Source: Clitoria ternatea
Lineage: Eukaryota > Streptophyta > Magnoliopsida > Fabales > Fabaceae
Assembly (NCBI GenBank): GCA_037962975.1
Contig: CM075669.1
Location: 192,766,501 to 192,830,500 of the forward strand
DNA: 64,000 nucleotides
Direction of reading: 5' to 3'
Part shown: piece after piece, positions 1-12,209 of the stretch
How the letters are laid out: each line of letters begins with the position of its first letter
How positions within the stretch are numbered: position 1 is the stretch's first letter
Position numbers and translations under genes: made by a program
Notes under the pieces: model-generated
Databases searched by the model: none
Told to the model about the DNA's origin: nothing
The model's input: the letters and a program-made list of their open reading frames with translations, nothing else

Positions 1-3000
1 AATTATAACAATTACGCTCTTCAAACATTGGGCCCCAATATATATATATCGTCATATTCACATCATTTCATTTATTCATATTATTTATTACCTTTATGTG
101 GTCCTTCGGTATATTAAATTACCCTTCTCACCAATACCATCTCATCATCTCAATCATCATCAATCATCATCATATTATGGCATATCTCCATGCTATATGC
201 AAATGCTCTTATGGCTAATGCATATGCACAATGGAATAATCAACAACAAATGCGGATCCGACTGTGGGAATAAACACCAAGTTGTGGGTCAAGCATAGGT
301 GTGCTACTATGCCCCTACTGCAGTAGTAAAATGTGTACACATATCTCAAAGCATGCATGCATCTCAACAACATCTTTTACTGGTACCAAACCGCTATCGC
401 CCATCTGTAGCACTAGTCACCCTGTGACTTGCGGATCAACATCGTGGCCTCAACTACCACAAGTACTACGGGCCCCTCCCGAACACACATCGAGAGAGCC
501 GTGTCCCGTCGGACACCGAGGTAAACTCGCTCACCATAGAGCCGCCCGCCCACTGGGCCCGCCACATAGGGTGCCTCGTCACCAAACTATGGACAGCTTC
601 GTGACTCATACACCGAGTCACAGGGGAAATCAACAATACGCTCGTGCACTGAGCCGCCCTCCCACTGGGCCCGCCTAGTGGAACCCCCTAATATTCCACA
701 TAGACAGCTATGATATGCCATGGATGCAATGCAATGCAAATCAAATGCAAGCTCACCCTGTGCATCCTAAATGCCACTCATCCAACATCATCATCACAAT
801 CACCAACGCCACCATACACCTTAGTGGGTTTCAACCTTGTTGGTTTCATAATTATTATTTTCAAGTTTTAATGTGGCATTTCCATCTCAACATATTTTCG
901 CATATATTTCACATCATACACGCAAGTCAATACTTGTAAACAGCCACTATGGCATTTCAACATCACATATTATTCATCAATATTACCACACTTCATTTAG
1001 TGGATTTTCATCTCATCATTCATAACAATCCATACATGGATATCAAAGGGCATAGCAATCATCATAATATTAATCCACACACGTTGCAACAAGGTGTTAC
1101 GAATTACATATACATATATAGCAACCATAATTGCCTCACACACATGCAAGTCAATTACTTGCACCCATCACAAGAATATCATAATAGTTCTCAATAATTA
1201 TCAAATTGTCATTTCAATTAATTCAATACATATACATGGCAAGGCAAGCATGAGTATAGAACACATACAACAATCACCATCAAACTACTCATGCAATTTG
1301 AATATATAACTCCTCTCCTACCTCAAGGGAAGAGTCGAACGGTTCCAATGCTCCGAATGCTCCTTCACATCATCCGGAATACGATCTACATACCATACAT
1401 ATACATACACATAATCAATAACCATCATAACTCTAAACATTTGTTAGCTTATCGTAAAGCTTAACCCCAAGTCCTAGACTTGTTAAACATCAACTTATGC
1501 AATTGTGTTAGGCTTCGGGAATTCCTTTCCCAAGGCCAAGATCCTCTAGATCTTAAAGGGTCAACCATTCCCAATTACAACAGCATCACATTTATCCCTC
1601 ATCCATAATGCCACCCATATTACCTTTAGTGAATCCGTTCGTTTTTCCATAATAATAGAGGTCTTAGGCAACAATGAGCCCGTGATAACTTTCAACATTA
1701 GGAAATGGGAAGAGTTCATTTTTAGCCTTAAAAATAGAGAGACACGTCATAAATATCACCTATTAGTCTCAATTTGATAACCATAAAAAGTTGGGTTCAA
1801 AACCCTCTTAAACTTGAATTTTATGACGTAGTAGGTCTGGTGTTTTATGTCTAATGAGAGTTAGAAAACTCCAATTAATGTGAGACCAATTCTCACACCT
1901 CCGTAACACAATTATCTACAACTTTCATGAAGAACTCGGAGGCCAAAAATGTCATTAAGATGCCCAAACGGGCCAAAAACAGCAAAGAAAACAGACCAGT
2001 TGGAAAAACAGCACAACAGTGGCCATAACAGGGCTCTGAATCGATTCAGACTCGTGTGAATCGATTCGAGTGTCCCAAAATCTCAAATTTTGACAAACAG
2101 AGGGCCTTGAATCGATTCAAACTCGTATGAATCGATTCAAACACCCCTGGAGCCCAAAATAGTGAAAACAGTACCTCTTGAATCGATTCAAAGGGTCTTG
2201 AATCGATTCAAGACAGCCCTGCTGCTGTTTTTATGCAGAACAACACCAAAATTTCAACTTCCAATCACCCAATCTCATTCAATTCAAATCCAATGACCAT
2301 CAAAATTTGTCACAAGCTAAAATATATTATTTGTGACGTGTGGCCATCGGCCTCACATGAAAATTCCCAAAAATGAGGAACTTATGCGCATAAATGCGTT
2401 TTACCTATTTAGAGGCACTTTTATGCAACTCAAAGGCCTATTCTCAATGGAATTGGTCCATTCCAATTCCTACAAGTCATAAACAACATATATGGGCTAT
2501 TGGAGCTATCACATGCCATTCCATTCTCATAAAACTCTATTTGCCTCTATTAGTTTCTCAATTATGCATTAATATCAAGGCATAACTTCACACTTTAAAC
2601 AAATTCCTTATCAACATTAACATCACTCCCATTAAAGGGACACTAAACATTCATCATCAATTCATATATACATATATGTCATTCTCAAGGATCCACCATT
2701 GCCAAGCATAATATTCATCACATTAACAACATCTCATACTCATTTTCAACCCAACACCTCAAATCACCATTTCTACATACAAACATATATCATCTTACAC
2801 AACCTCATGAACATAGTTCAAAATATCATCGACCTCATTAATCAATCTCAATGATTCTAAAGATTCATTTCCTTCATATAAATCATTCTAAGGCATCAAA
2901 AATCATCAAATCACCTATTTAGCCAAAATTCCCAAATCATTACACTTAGGGTTTTTCATCAAAACTCAATAACCATATTTAATAACCATCAATCTCCATC

Positions 3001-4087
3001 GTTAACAACACCCATACACATATTATCATGGGTTTTCACTAAAAATCTTATTTCATGGCATTATTACTAATTTCCCCCAAATCCTAGGGTTAGGGTTTCA
3101 TTAAAATCAAGCAATCACCACTAACAACCATCATCTTCCATCTCTAAACACCATATTTTTGTGTACCCCTTCATACCCATCCAAAAACACATATAAATCA
3201 TACTCACCTTAGGGTTTTACACAAAAATGGCTTCTAATATATAACCCATACATAAGGTACTCTCTTAACCAAATAGAAACCAAAAGCTAAGGCCAAAAAC
3301 ATCAAAAGAGTAGAGAAATTTACCTCAAGCTCCAAGTTTTACCAAGCCCTAGCATGTACACGAAGATGAAGGAGGGGAAGGAGGAGGATGATCCCATAAA
3401 ACTTCCAAGCTCCATAAATGCTTCACAAAGCCAAGCTCTGTTGTTGATTTTTTGTAAGAAAATAGAATGGAAAAGGGGTGGTTTGGTTTGTCCATTAGAG
3501 AGGGAGAAGGAGATGGAAAATGAAGAAGAAGGTGAGAGGGAGAAGCTGCCGAGAATGAAGGGAAAAAGAGAGAGAAAGGTGAGGTTTTTATTTTAAATAT
3601 TACCCTCTTCATTAAGACTTCTCCATTTTACAACAAACAGGATCTTTGTTCGGGCTCAATACTAAATCCAAAAATTATTCTGAAGACATATTCGGATTCC
3701 CCGTAATATTCTTTACTGCCCTGACCAATAGCATCTCAATCGGAGATACTTGGTCTGACACCCATATCTCAGTCGGGTCAGTTTTCAGCTTATCCGGTCT
3801 GCATAAATCACCCATAGTCCTAAAAATCTTAATTCAATTATTTCTAATATATTGGGACATTAAATAATGCACAAATAATTTTTCTAAACACTCAAGACCC
3901 ATCAAATATTTATTTCCACTTAGTGGGTCCCATATTATCCGTTAACTCACCCGATTCCGGTAAATTTTAATTTACCGATAGTTCATCTCTAATGTCTAAT
4001 AAATTCTTCCATAATTATTCATCCATAAATAATTAATTATCCTCTTCCAATAAATTTATTTCCTTTAAAAAAATCCGGGATGTTACA
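1..4087 (-). mobile_element. Long LTR, family 1 copy A (cut by window edge)
   Basis: Non-coding LTR-like sequence whose 5' end is at 4087 on the minus strand, reading TGTAACATCCCGG. It shares ordered blocks with copies B, C and D: the block around 3620-3800 (CAAACAGGATC, GGTCTGACACCC), the CCTACCTCAAG block near 1320 and the GCATATGCAC block near 225. Compared with copy D, a module of roughly 1 kb holding a palindrome array (about 1640-2600) sits early instead of late. The other end lies outside the window. The insertion interrupts a Tat-type gag reading frame at 4088. All short ORFs here look like noise. The long-LTR gypsy lineage (Tekay-like or Ogre-like) is inferred from LTR length and end sequence only. 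Confidence 0.75.
2038..2209. repeat. Palindrome array GAATCGATTC, six copies
   Basis: The perfect decamer GAATCGATTC (one copy continues as CGAG) starts at 2038, 2058, 2109, 2129, 2180 and 2200. Spacings are 20, 51, 20, 51 and 20 bp, so palindrome pairs recur with an exact 71-bp period. Sequence between the sites is not well conserved apart from a few flanking bases. The matching module in copy D carries the same motif with nearly the same spacing. Confidence 0.95.
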
Positions 4088-4713
4088 AAGCGTACCCCCA
4101 AATTCTAGAAGACGAAGTCGTACATATACACCGACCTCTCATCTGGAACCGCATGGCATATCCTTTCCATTGGCCGGGGTGCGAGGATCAGGAAACGCCC
4201 CTTATATTTCTCATCGGAATAAACCTGAAAGCGCGGCTTTACTGGGCCCCCATCTTCCCAGGCGTGACATGAGGCTATTTCTTTGAATTCCCCTTCGACC
4301 CAGCAATATGGATGTTCTCTGTTCAGCCTCTGCTAGTTCAGCCGGTGTGCAACCACGTTGACACACCCTTCAGTAGTACATAGGATAAGTGTCTTCCCGG
4401 ATCCTAGAACCTCCATTTTCTCTAACGCCCGCCGAAATCTTCTAGCGCTGTGGTAAAAGGCAACATCGTCAGAGAGGTATCCGTCTGCACTCGATTCACT
4501 GTCAGAGAGACTGATAGTCCTCGAGCCGAAGGAATCCTCAGCGCGGTGCTGAACCACTGGCAACCACGAAGAAGGAGTTCTAACCCTCTTTGAGCGATGA
4601 TACCTGGCCACAAGAAGATTCACAGGAATCCTCCCACCACGGTGGCTTGAGGGGGCGTGAGAGCTATGTTTCCCCCTGTACAAAGTACCAGCGCTGCTCT
4701 GCCTAGGGCGCAT
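4088..4713 (-). pseudogene. Tat-type gypsy gag, N-terminal fragment
   Basis: An open frame of 126 codons starts at 4713. After one stop (TAG at 4333-4335) the same frame continues to the LTR boundary at 4087. The tail reads DERSVYMYDFVF, stop, NLGVRF, which resembles the conserved start of the gypsy-type gag domain (PF04195-like) seen in plant Tat/Ogre gag proteins. The N-terminal part is basic and serine-rich with an acidic stretch (SDSESSADGYLSDD). A possible TATA box lies about 180 bp upstream. LTR copy A cuts the gene just as the conserved domain begins. Gag would form the cytoplasmic virus-like particle. Family assignment is by motif recognition only. Confidence 0.6.
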
Positions 4714-4891
4714 GGCTAAAGTTTGAAGAAAATTAAAGAAATGTGAGTTTAGGGATGAAAGAGGTTACCTAAGAGAGGAAGTTAAGGGTGAGGAAGCCTT
4801 CACAAAAATGACAGCAACAGGGTCTTCGAAATTTTTGCAGAGTTTCACTAGCTTGAAGGCAATAGTGAATTTTGAAACTTGTTAAGTTACC

Positions 4892-4900
4892 CTTTTATAG
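4892..4900 (-). promoter_or_regulatory. Putative TATA box upstream of gag fragment
   Basis: CTATAAAAG on the minus strand, followed about 180 nt downstream by the ATG of the gag fragment at 4713. A splice-donor-like AG|GTAACC lies in the leader near 4770. Likely a retroelement promoter remnant. Confidence 0.4.
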
Positions 4901-5430
4901 GTAAAGAAGAAGTGCAACAATCGTCCAAGGATCATGTCGTATACCCCAAGACGCAACTTTTTGAATATAAACGACCCTGTCGTTTCACAGTCAAAGGCAC
5001 GAAATGGCGACGGTTCACAAAAGGTGTCGAGTGAAACGGGCCCCTAATTTCCAAAGTCCAGGCCCAATACAGCCCTAACGACAGTTTCATTTTTGGAGCA
5101 ATGATGACTCACATGTTGAAAGACGTTTATTGTCTAATCATTTCAGATGTATTAAATGCATTCCAACAGTTATTCGAATACCAAGAGTTACGATTTTCAA
5201 AAACTCTTGGGATCTCCCTCGTTGTAAATCTTTGTCCAAATCCGTTATGAGGGCAGCATGAGAGCGGATATTTCACCTGTAGAGCGGCTACACAGACAGA
5301 ATACCAGCACGTAGCTGACACGTGATTTCAATGGGCATCTTTGGTGTACCTTCCCGGCATCCAGACTTCTTGAAGACTGTGTAGCTTATACGAGCAACTT
5401 AACAGTCCCTCACACAAGCTAGGGGACAAA
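4901..5430. other. Non-coding retroelement remnant
   Basis: No credible gene. On the minus strand it lies upstream of the TATA box of the neighbouring gag fragment. Its right end on the plus strand is a purine-rich tract (AGGGGACAAA, 5421-5430) directly touching a Tat LTR, which fits a polypurine tract of a plus-strand element whose body is otherwise lost. Confidence 0.35.
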
Positions 5431-6221
5431 TGATCCGGTCTAGACACCGACCCTTAAGATAGTATGTCATTTTGGTCGTCCTAGAGGGCCCACCACTGTC
5501 ACGGGCCAACATCCATACTACAAAGATATGATATAGGAAAGGTTCCTATACCGGTCATCCAGGGTCTCATCTGAAATATTGAATCCCTCATCTGTTCTCA
5601 CTTTTCCATCACATACAACTGTTTGCCTCAACGTCATGATAAGATAAGTAAGAGTCACTACTTATCAACATAAATACCCTGCACAGCGGAATGTGTCTAT
5701 ATCATTCACTAAAGGAAGTAAGTACGATTACAGGCGTGATATATGGAAAAGGAGGATTATCCTCATCCCTGTGTCAGAATCGTACACTGATCATTGACCT
5801 ACCCGTTGTCACACTCTGAATACTGAACCACTTTGATTGATACTTTGCACACGGCATCAGAACCCATGGGCCCATTGGCGCCCAACGATTCATTTTCCAC
5901 GTTCAACTATAAATAGCATATTCACCAACGCATGCAAGGTTACGTTGTTCTTACTCTCATTGTATTATTGCATTGCTTAAGTGTTCACTGAGTTCTAATT
6001 TACTCTTCTAACTTGAGCGTCGGAGAATCTTCACAGGTGACACCACCTTTCGCCCCCTAGCAACACGAAACTATGGTGTGGAGGATCTCCAGACCACAAG
6101 ACCGGCCTTTCCCACTGAGAGGTTGGATTATAATACCAGATACCCACTATACCGGTGTATAAATATTACAAAATAAACATTTTGTGACTGGTTCCCACAC
6201 TGGATCGTAGACCCCGGTTCA
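5431..6221 (+). mobile_element. Tat-lineage LTR 1
   Basis: 791 bp, starting TGATCCGG and ending CCGGTTCA (imperfect inverted ends). It contains a TATA box CTATAAATAG at 5907-5916, then an R-like block (AACTTGAGCGTCGGAG... CAGGTGACACC) shared with the LTRs at 12417, 21737 and 29600, and a second shared block (ATAATACCAGATACCCACT). A purine tract precedes it directly. No matching 5-bp duplication flanks it, so it looks like the 3' LTR of a truncated element rather than a clean solo LTR. Confidence 0.7.
5907..5916 (+). promoter_or_regulatory. LTR TATA box
   Basis: CTATAAATAG in Tat LTR 1, about 315 bp before the LTR end. It is in the same relative position as CTATAAATACC at 21970 in the related LTR. 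Confidence 0.6.
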
Positions 6222-6475
6222 GACTAGTTCAACATGCTTTCTAATTTTATGAAAATTCTTTTCAAATGCATGTTATCAAGGTTTTAATTTAATCCTAAGG
6301 CCATACTGATACTTGATTAAAACCTTAATTGTGTGCTAAGACCTTTTGGATGATGTTTTATTCCTTTGACTTGTTGGTCTTGCCTTTTTGTTAATCCATT
6401 TTTCTTCCAATCTTGGCGTTCATGATTGATTCTTTTTAGAGCTTATCGCCTTTTGTCATTATCAAAACTTTGGTC
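6222..6475. other. Flank shared with second Tat LTR
   Basis: No coding potential. The first 250 bp after Tat LTR 1 resemble in style and in short blocks (ATTTCATGAAAT/TTTTATGAAAATTC, TTTTGATGATATCA-like) the 300 bp after Tat LTR 2 at 22264. The resemblance suggests both LTRs are followed by related retroelement sequence. Weak, by eye only. Confidence 0.25.
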
Positions 6476-9400
6476 TTCACTTCCCATATATGAAGATATG
6501 AGAAAAGATCCAAAGAAAACACAAGGAACATGCCAAAGTTTGGTGAAAACTTGTATATTAGGTTAAGCAATTGAGCCATAGAGCAAAGTGGTACAACCAC
6601 TAACCACAAGAGATGCAAACAATCAAACAATGTGAAAGCATTAAATTTTAGGCAACTGGCAGTGTGATCCACGGCCAGACCATGGTTTTCTCCACCAGAC
6701 CCACACTTTGGCACCATTTTTCCATGCTTTAGGAAACCCCAACTCATGTAATTTTTAGGACCTTTTTGGCACACAAAGGCCAACTATTTCAAGGAACAAA
6801 ACATGGAAAATGAACACAACTTTTCAAGGTTTTCATACATCAAATCATTCATCATGTTTATTATTACAAACAAGCCTAATTCATGCATCATCAATGGATT
6901 CATAAAACATGGCATTCAAGCCATAGCAATTCATAATTTATCCATCAACATAAATATTCTTGCCAACACATTGGCTATCAAATTCACATTGTTTAAACAT
7001 CATCATGATCATATACAAAAGAATTGGCCAATGTATACACATGTATATACCCAAAGAAATAAAGGTTCATTTATAAAAGAATATAGGCCACTATCATCAT
7101 CAACATCAATAACACCAAAATTGTTTACATTGCTAACCAAGGAATTCCTTTAGCACTATTATACCTTGCACAACAAAATGTCAGTTTTCCAAAATGATAG
7201 CATCTTATCCCATGAGAAGTCCTGCATCACAATGCTAAAAGAAGACAACATGGGAGAGTAAGTAATTACATTCGAAATGATGAACTCAAACACTTGTGGT
7301 TATGTGTACATACATATAAATCACTTATGCTTTGTAACATAAGTCCCAACAACATCAAATCATCATTTTTATCATAATAAACATGCATAATGGTCATAAC
7401 CACACCCATAGTAAGCATATACACAATCAAAATTCATTGCCCTTTATCACAATGGGCCATCATAAGTATTTTCATAAATTTTATCATATTGTTCCTCACA
7501 CTCTTTCACTTTATAAAGTTTTATGTTTTTAATCACCAAATCCATCCATCACTCATCTAGGTCTCAATCTCATTTAGGCATATCACTAGGCTATATGCAA
7601 ATGCTCTTAAGCTAATGCATATGCACAAGAAATCATACTCATCAATTGTGGATATGACAGTGGGAAATAAATCATTAATATAGGTCATATTGTAGTATCC
7701 ATAACAATCTGTACACGTATACAACATCAACATTTTTACTGGTACCAAATCACATCACCCAAAATGCAATATCGGTCATTTCACAATGACAGTGACAAAT
7801 AACATCCAAGATATCATAAAATGGTGTTATAGGCTAACCATGATTCTTTACCATGACAGCTATGATCCAACAGGACCACCGAGGAAAACCTGCTCATCAA
7901 AGAGTTACCCCCACTAGGTCAACCATATGCAATCCTCCATGATTAAGCATGGGTAACTTCGTGATTCAACCACGGAATCACTAGGGTAACAAACATGCTC
8001 ATGCATTGAGCCACCCTCCTACTAGGCCAACCCGTGGAACCCCTAACATTCCAAACTAGGTAGCTTAACAGATATTCCATGAATGCAATGCAGATGCAAA
8101 TCATATGCAATCTCACATTAATGCATCCTAGCATGTCACTTATCAATCATCCATCATCTTTCCCACCATCAACATCACCATATTCTCTTAGTGGATTTTA
8201 ATTCACATAATTCTTTCCATTGTTCCAATATTTATTTGGGCATTTACATCTTCTCATATCAATTTTAATTTCAACATTAATCACAAGCTTACATTTTCTT
8301 TAAGTCATAATGATATCAACAAACTCATCAATTTTTCATCAACATTTAAGGGTGTGCCACACAACAACATTTATTTCAATCTCATCATCATTTAATACTA
8401 GTGGTGAGTATGAATATTTTTACAACAATATAAAGGTACATATTTGCCCAAATTTTCAAAACATCCAATCACCACAAGAAGCACACAACATATATTCTAA
8501 ATGCATATCACATATGTGCCAACGAGAAACATTAACAACAAAGCCAACCATTACAACAAGTCACAAAATTTATGGCAAGGCAAATATGATTTATCTCATT
8601 ACACATCAATCATCGAGTCAATTAATCGATGCATTTAGAATATAAAACTTCTTTCCTACCTCAAGAGAAGAAATCTAGGCGATTTGACAGTTTCGCCTCA
8701 TCTACCAGATTTTACCTTATATTCAATACACATTATAAATACAATAAATTGCTAGTTTAAGCATCATTTTTAATCATAACTACACAACTAAATATGCCCA
8801 TGATTCTCATCAAGTTCTAAATATTTTATAAACATTATTTTCTTGTTTTATTGGATTTCAGGAATTTCTTTCCTATAGTCCATATTTTCTATCATTTAAT
8901 TGGTCATTATCAAAGTCTAACCTTACCAATACTAACATTTTTCACTTCACCCATCATCTATAATGGGTTCCAAAAGTTTCAAAATAAATTATCTTAATTT
9001 ATTGATGTCAACACCACCAAGAATACAATTTCTACCATATTTAACAACTTCGAGCATTATTACATTTTCTTGGTTTTTCAAACCTTCACCACCAATAATT
9101 GATATTAGTCACTCTAAAACTCATTTCTATACTCAATAATCATTTTAATGGCAATTAATCATTATTTTCCCAAATTTTACCAAGACCCTCAATTTTCCAA
9201 AACTTAGGGTTTTCACCAATTCAACAACAATCAATCCCATTAATTTCCATTCACCATTTCAAGCATAAATCAAGCCTAAATTTCATGAAACACTTAGCCA
9301 TCACCAACAACCTAATTTTTCATGTCTTCTAGCCTAGGGTTCAAATATCGAAATGCATATCTAAACCTAACAACCTCAAAACCATGATTTCCAAGCTTTA

Positions 9401-10160
9401 ATGACTCTAAAACAAAGAATAAGAGCAACAAAGGGTCATGGGTCTTACCTCATACTTAAGCTTTAAAGAAAATAAAATATGAGGAGGAAGAAGATGATAT
9501 GAGTAAAAATGAGCTTCAATGTGCCATTAGTGCTTCATGGAGCAAGTTGAACCAAGAAATTTTGAGTGGCAATGGCTTATAGAGGGTGGGAAATTTTGCA
9601 AGGAGGATAAGGGAAAAGAAGAAACAAACGTAAGAATGGGGGAAATAAAAGAAATGATAAAAATTGAGAGAGGAGAAAGGGGAAAGGAGATGCCAAAATT
9701 GGTCAATGTCCAATGGTCAATATGTATCCTTCGCTATTACTATTTGGTCCAACAATTCCCTCTGTCCATTGGTCAATAGAGTGAAAAAGAGAAGCCAAAA
9801 AGTGCCATAACACATGTGGGGGAGAAATGAAGGATTTTACAGTGTCTTTTAATTCCATTTCATTCGTATTTTCACCGACTGTTAATACGTTCTATGTTCG
9901 TAAAATTACTTCTTCAACTCTAAAAATTGTTTCAAACATAACACTGTACTCACAAAAATCACCTTATCATCTTATGCTATCAAATACCCCAAAATAATTT
10001 TATGGGTCTTATATTGTCGGTTAAGCCATTCGGTTTCAGTAAATCTTATTTCACTAATAAACCATAATTAATATTTAATCAATTACCCGACATATTTTAG
10101 GTGTCAAATAATTTATTATTTTCATATTTTAATTTATTTTCTAAATTTTGGGATGTTTTA
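6476..10160 (-). mobile_element. Long LTR, family 1 copy B
   Basis: The minus-strand start at 10160 reads TAAAACATCCC, a decayed form of TGTAACATCCC. Shared family blocks follow in order: TTTTATGGGTCTTATATTGTCGG (around 10000), the CCTACCTCAAGAGAAG block at 8657-8672, the GCATATGCAC block near 7617, and CATATATGAAGATATGAG near 6485, which in copies C and D lies about 100-150 bp before the LTR end. The terminal part seems lost. No palindrome array was recognised. It is inserted in a coiled-coil part of a gag-like gene. ORFs inside are not credible genes. Confidence 0.65.
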
Positions 10161-12035
10161 CTTTGTAGAATGGCAAGTTGATCTTTCAAATCAGGAGCCT
10201 CCTGACAAAGCCGCTCTACTTCACCCTTAAAATTATCTTTCGACTTCAAGAGGATAGAATTCTTTCAATTCAACTTTCGCACGTGGTTATAAACGCGGCC
10301 CTGGTCATCTAGAACTTAGGGATTCCTCGCCCGAAGGTGTTTGATTTCCCTCATTAATCCATCCACAACAAAAAAGTGATAAACCTCTAAGGGTGGACTA
10401 TACCGTTAAGTCAAGGGTATGGTTCAGGTCCTGAGAGTTTAATCCCTCCTTAAGCTAGAATGGGAGGACAAATTTCGACTCGGGAGGACTCACCCGCTCT
10501 AGCAGATGTAAGTAATCCTCCCCCATAAACTGCATCAACTAGTGTCTCCTAGGGAGTAGTGAGAACGTGGGCAGGACCTTTACCTTTTAGTGGGTCCTTC
10601 TCTACCCTGTCGCTAATCTTATTTTTCTTCCGATGACCCTCAGCAACTGACTTTTTCCTCTTCTCAGTCTCTCTGGGGGTTGAGGTATCCCCTTGAGAAA
10701 GAGAGACATGTTTGGCTTTCTGAAGTTAGGGGTGACTCGGTTCTCCTCATTCGAGTTAGTACTTAACCCCGAACATAATGTTGTAAAGCTAATCTAGTGT
10801 GTTTCCCCTCATGCTCCCTACATTTTGAAAAAGATGATTTGTTTGAATGTAGATAACTGGTATAGACATAAAAGACAAAATTTAAGTACCCAAGAAGGTG
10901 AGATACTCTTTCCTCGTCTCCTCAGATCCCAGTAGAAAGTGACACTTGAGAGGAACGGCTCAGGATATCTTGTGAAAGGCATCAATGATTTCCTTGGATC
11001 CCTCACTTAATTTATTTTCTTCAACCATGTAGGCTAAACTCTCCATTACAAAATGTTGGTGTGTCTAGCTAGTATGAATCAAGAAACTCCCTCTTTATCC
11101 TTCCAAAAAGGGGTTTGGTCACCTTTGGCAAAAATTTTAAAGAATGAGTGCTTGAATAAGGCACCAACAGTCTTGGCTGACTCCACATAAGCTTCAAAAT
11201 TGATGATGTCACTCTGACATTTGAGGTTAATGAAACCCAAGCCACCACCGGGGTTCCCGCGACGTAGGATACGAGCATAATAAAAGAAAATAACAACGGT
11301 TGGGGTGAATCCCAAGTGCTTGGCCAAAACCTCAAGAGAAAGAACCAAGCCCTATCCGTTGAGGTGTAGTTGGCTGAGGGTGATGTCCAAAAATTTAATC
11401 AGCCTCATTTTAAAACTGTTGACGAGGAGTCTTAACCCTACCTTGGTTAGGAGAATCTCGTACATATAAAAGAAGCACTCCTGGGGCACATGGAAAGCCC
11501 GGTCACTGTACAATGGCGCGATACTGAATAATGGTCTTTATATCTGTTGGATCGCTAAAACTGATCGTTGTCCAGCTCAACACCGTCCTCGCCTTCAGTA
11601 TGACGACTAGGGATGTCAAGGATTTCTTTTTGGACCCAGAAGTAAAGATCCTGGGCCTTACGGGCTAACTAAGCTATACCGTCCATTAGCATAGTGGTAT
11701 CTTATGGGTTAGTTCCACTGAAGAATTCCCTAAAGCCATAGAGGAAACTATATGTTTCAAAAAGGGAACGTTTAAGTAAAAATCAATATCATCCGTGTGG
11801 TCATGCACCATGATAGAGTCTGTCATGACCAAGTGATGACACCGGAAGCGGGATCGTGTCGTTATAGGGTCAAAAGAAGCAGATGATGAATCCTGGGAAG
11901 AAGCCAAGTCCTTATAATCAGCCAACCTCAGGTTTGAAAATGTGGTTCCCCAAGATCCCATCCTAAGCCACCTACGTAGATTTGTTTATGAAACCCACTT
12001 GCGGTGGCCACTCCTAGAAGCCTGGTTCGACATAT
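10161..12035 (-). pseudogene. Tat-type gypsy gag, degenerate
   Basis: On the minus strand the frame opens at about 12035 (MSNQASRSGHRKW, then a stop) and continues through several frames. The stretch at 11348-11079 (LEVLAKHLGFTPTVVIFFYY, then LRRGNPGGGLGFINLK) matches the plant gypsy-type gag domain with its FFYYARILRR-like core. The last part before 10160 is coiled-coil-like (EVERLCQEAPDLKDQLAILQ). Stops and frameshifts throughout rule out function. LTR copy B interrupts it. Same family as the fragments at 4713 and 29586. Confidence 0.65.
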
Positions 12036-12209
12036 TTTCCAAAGAAATGTAAAATACCAAAGAAAAGGCTGGGATTAGAAAAGGCTACCTGTATGAATGA
12101 CTCTAACTATTTTTCTGGTGTGGGTCAGGATTTGATCGGGTAAAAGCAGCAAGGATACCAAAGCATCAGAATCTCAAGAATGTGAAAGTAGAAGTGAAGG
12201 AGCTATTAC
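12036..12209. other. Retroelement leader, no gene seen
   Basis: Short non-coding stretch between the gag remnant and a family-1-like LTR fragment. Nothing further recognised. Confidence 0.3.

Noticed and set aside
4333..4713. Independent host gene with its own TATA box
   Set aside because: The frame runs on into a Tat gag domain start cut by an LTR, so it is retroelement sequence.
6803..7153. ORFs of 60-130 codons in the long LTRs (also 301-678, 8310-8645, 24496-25905)
   Set aside because: AT-rich chance frames (His/Ile/Asn/Ser-rich), not conserved between LTR copies and without domains.
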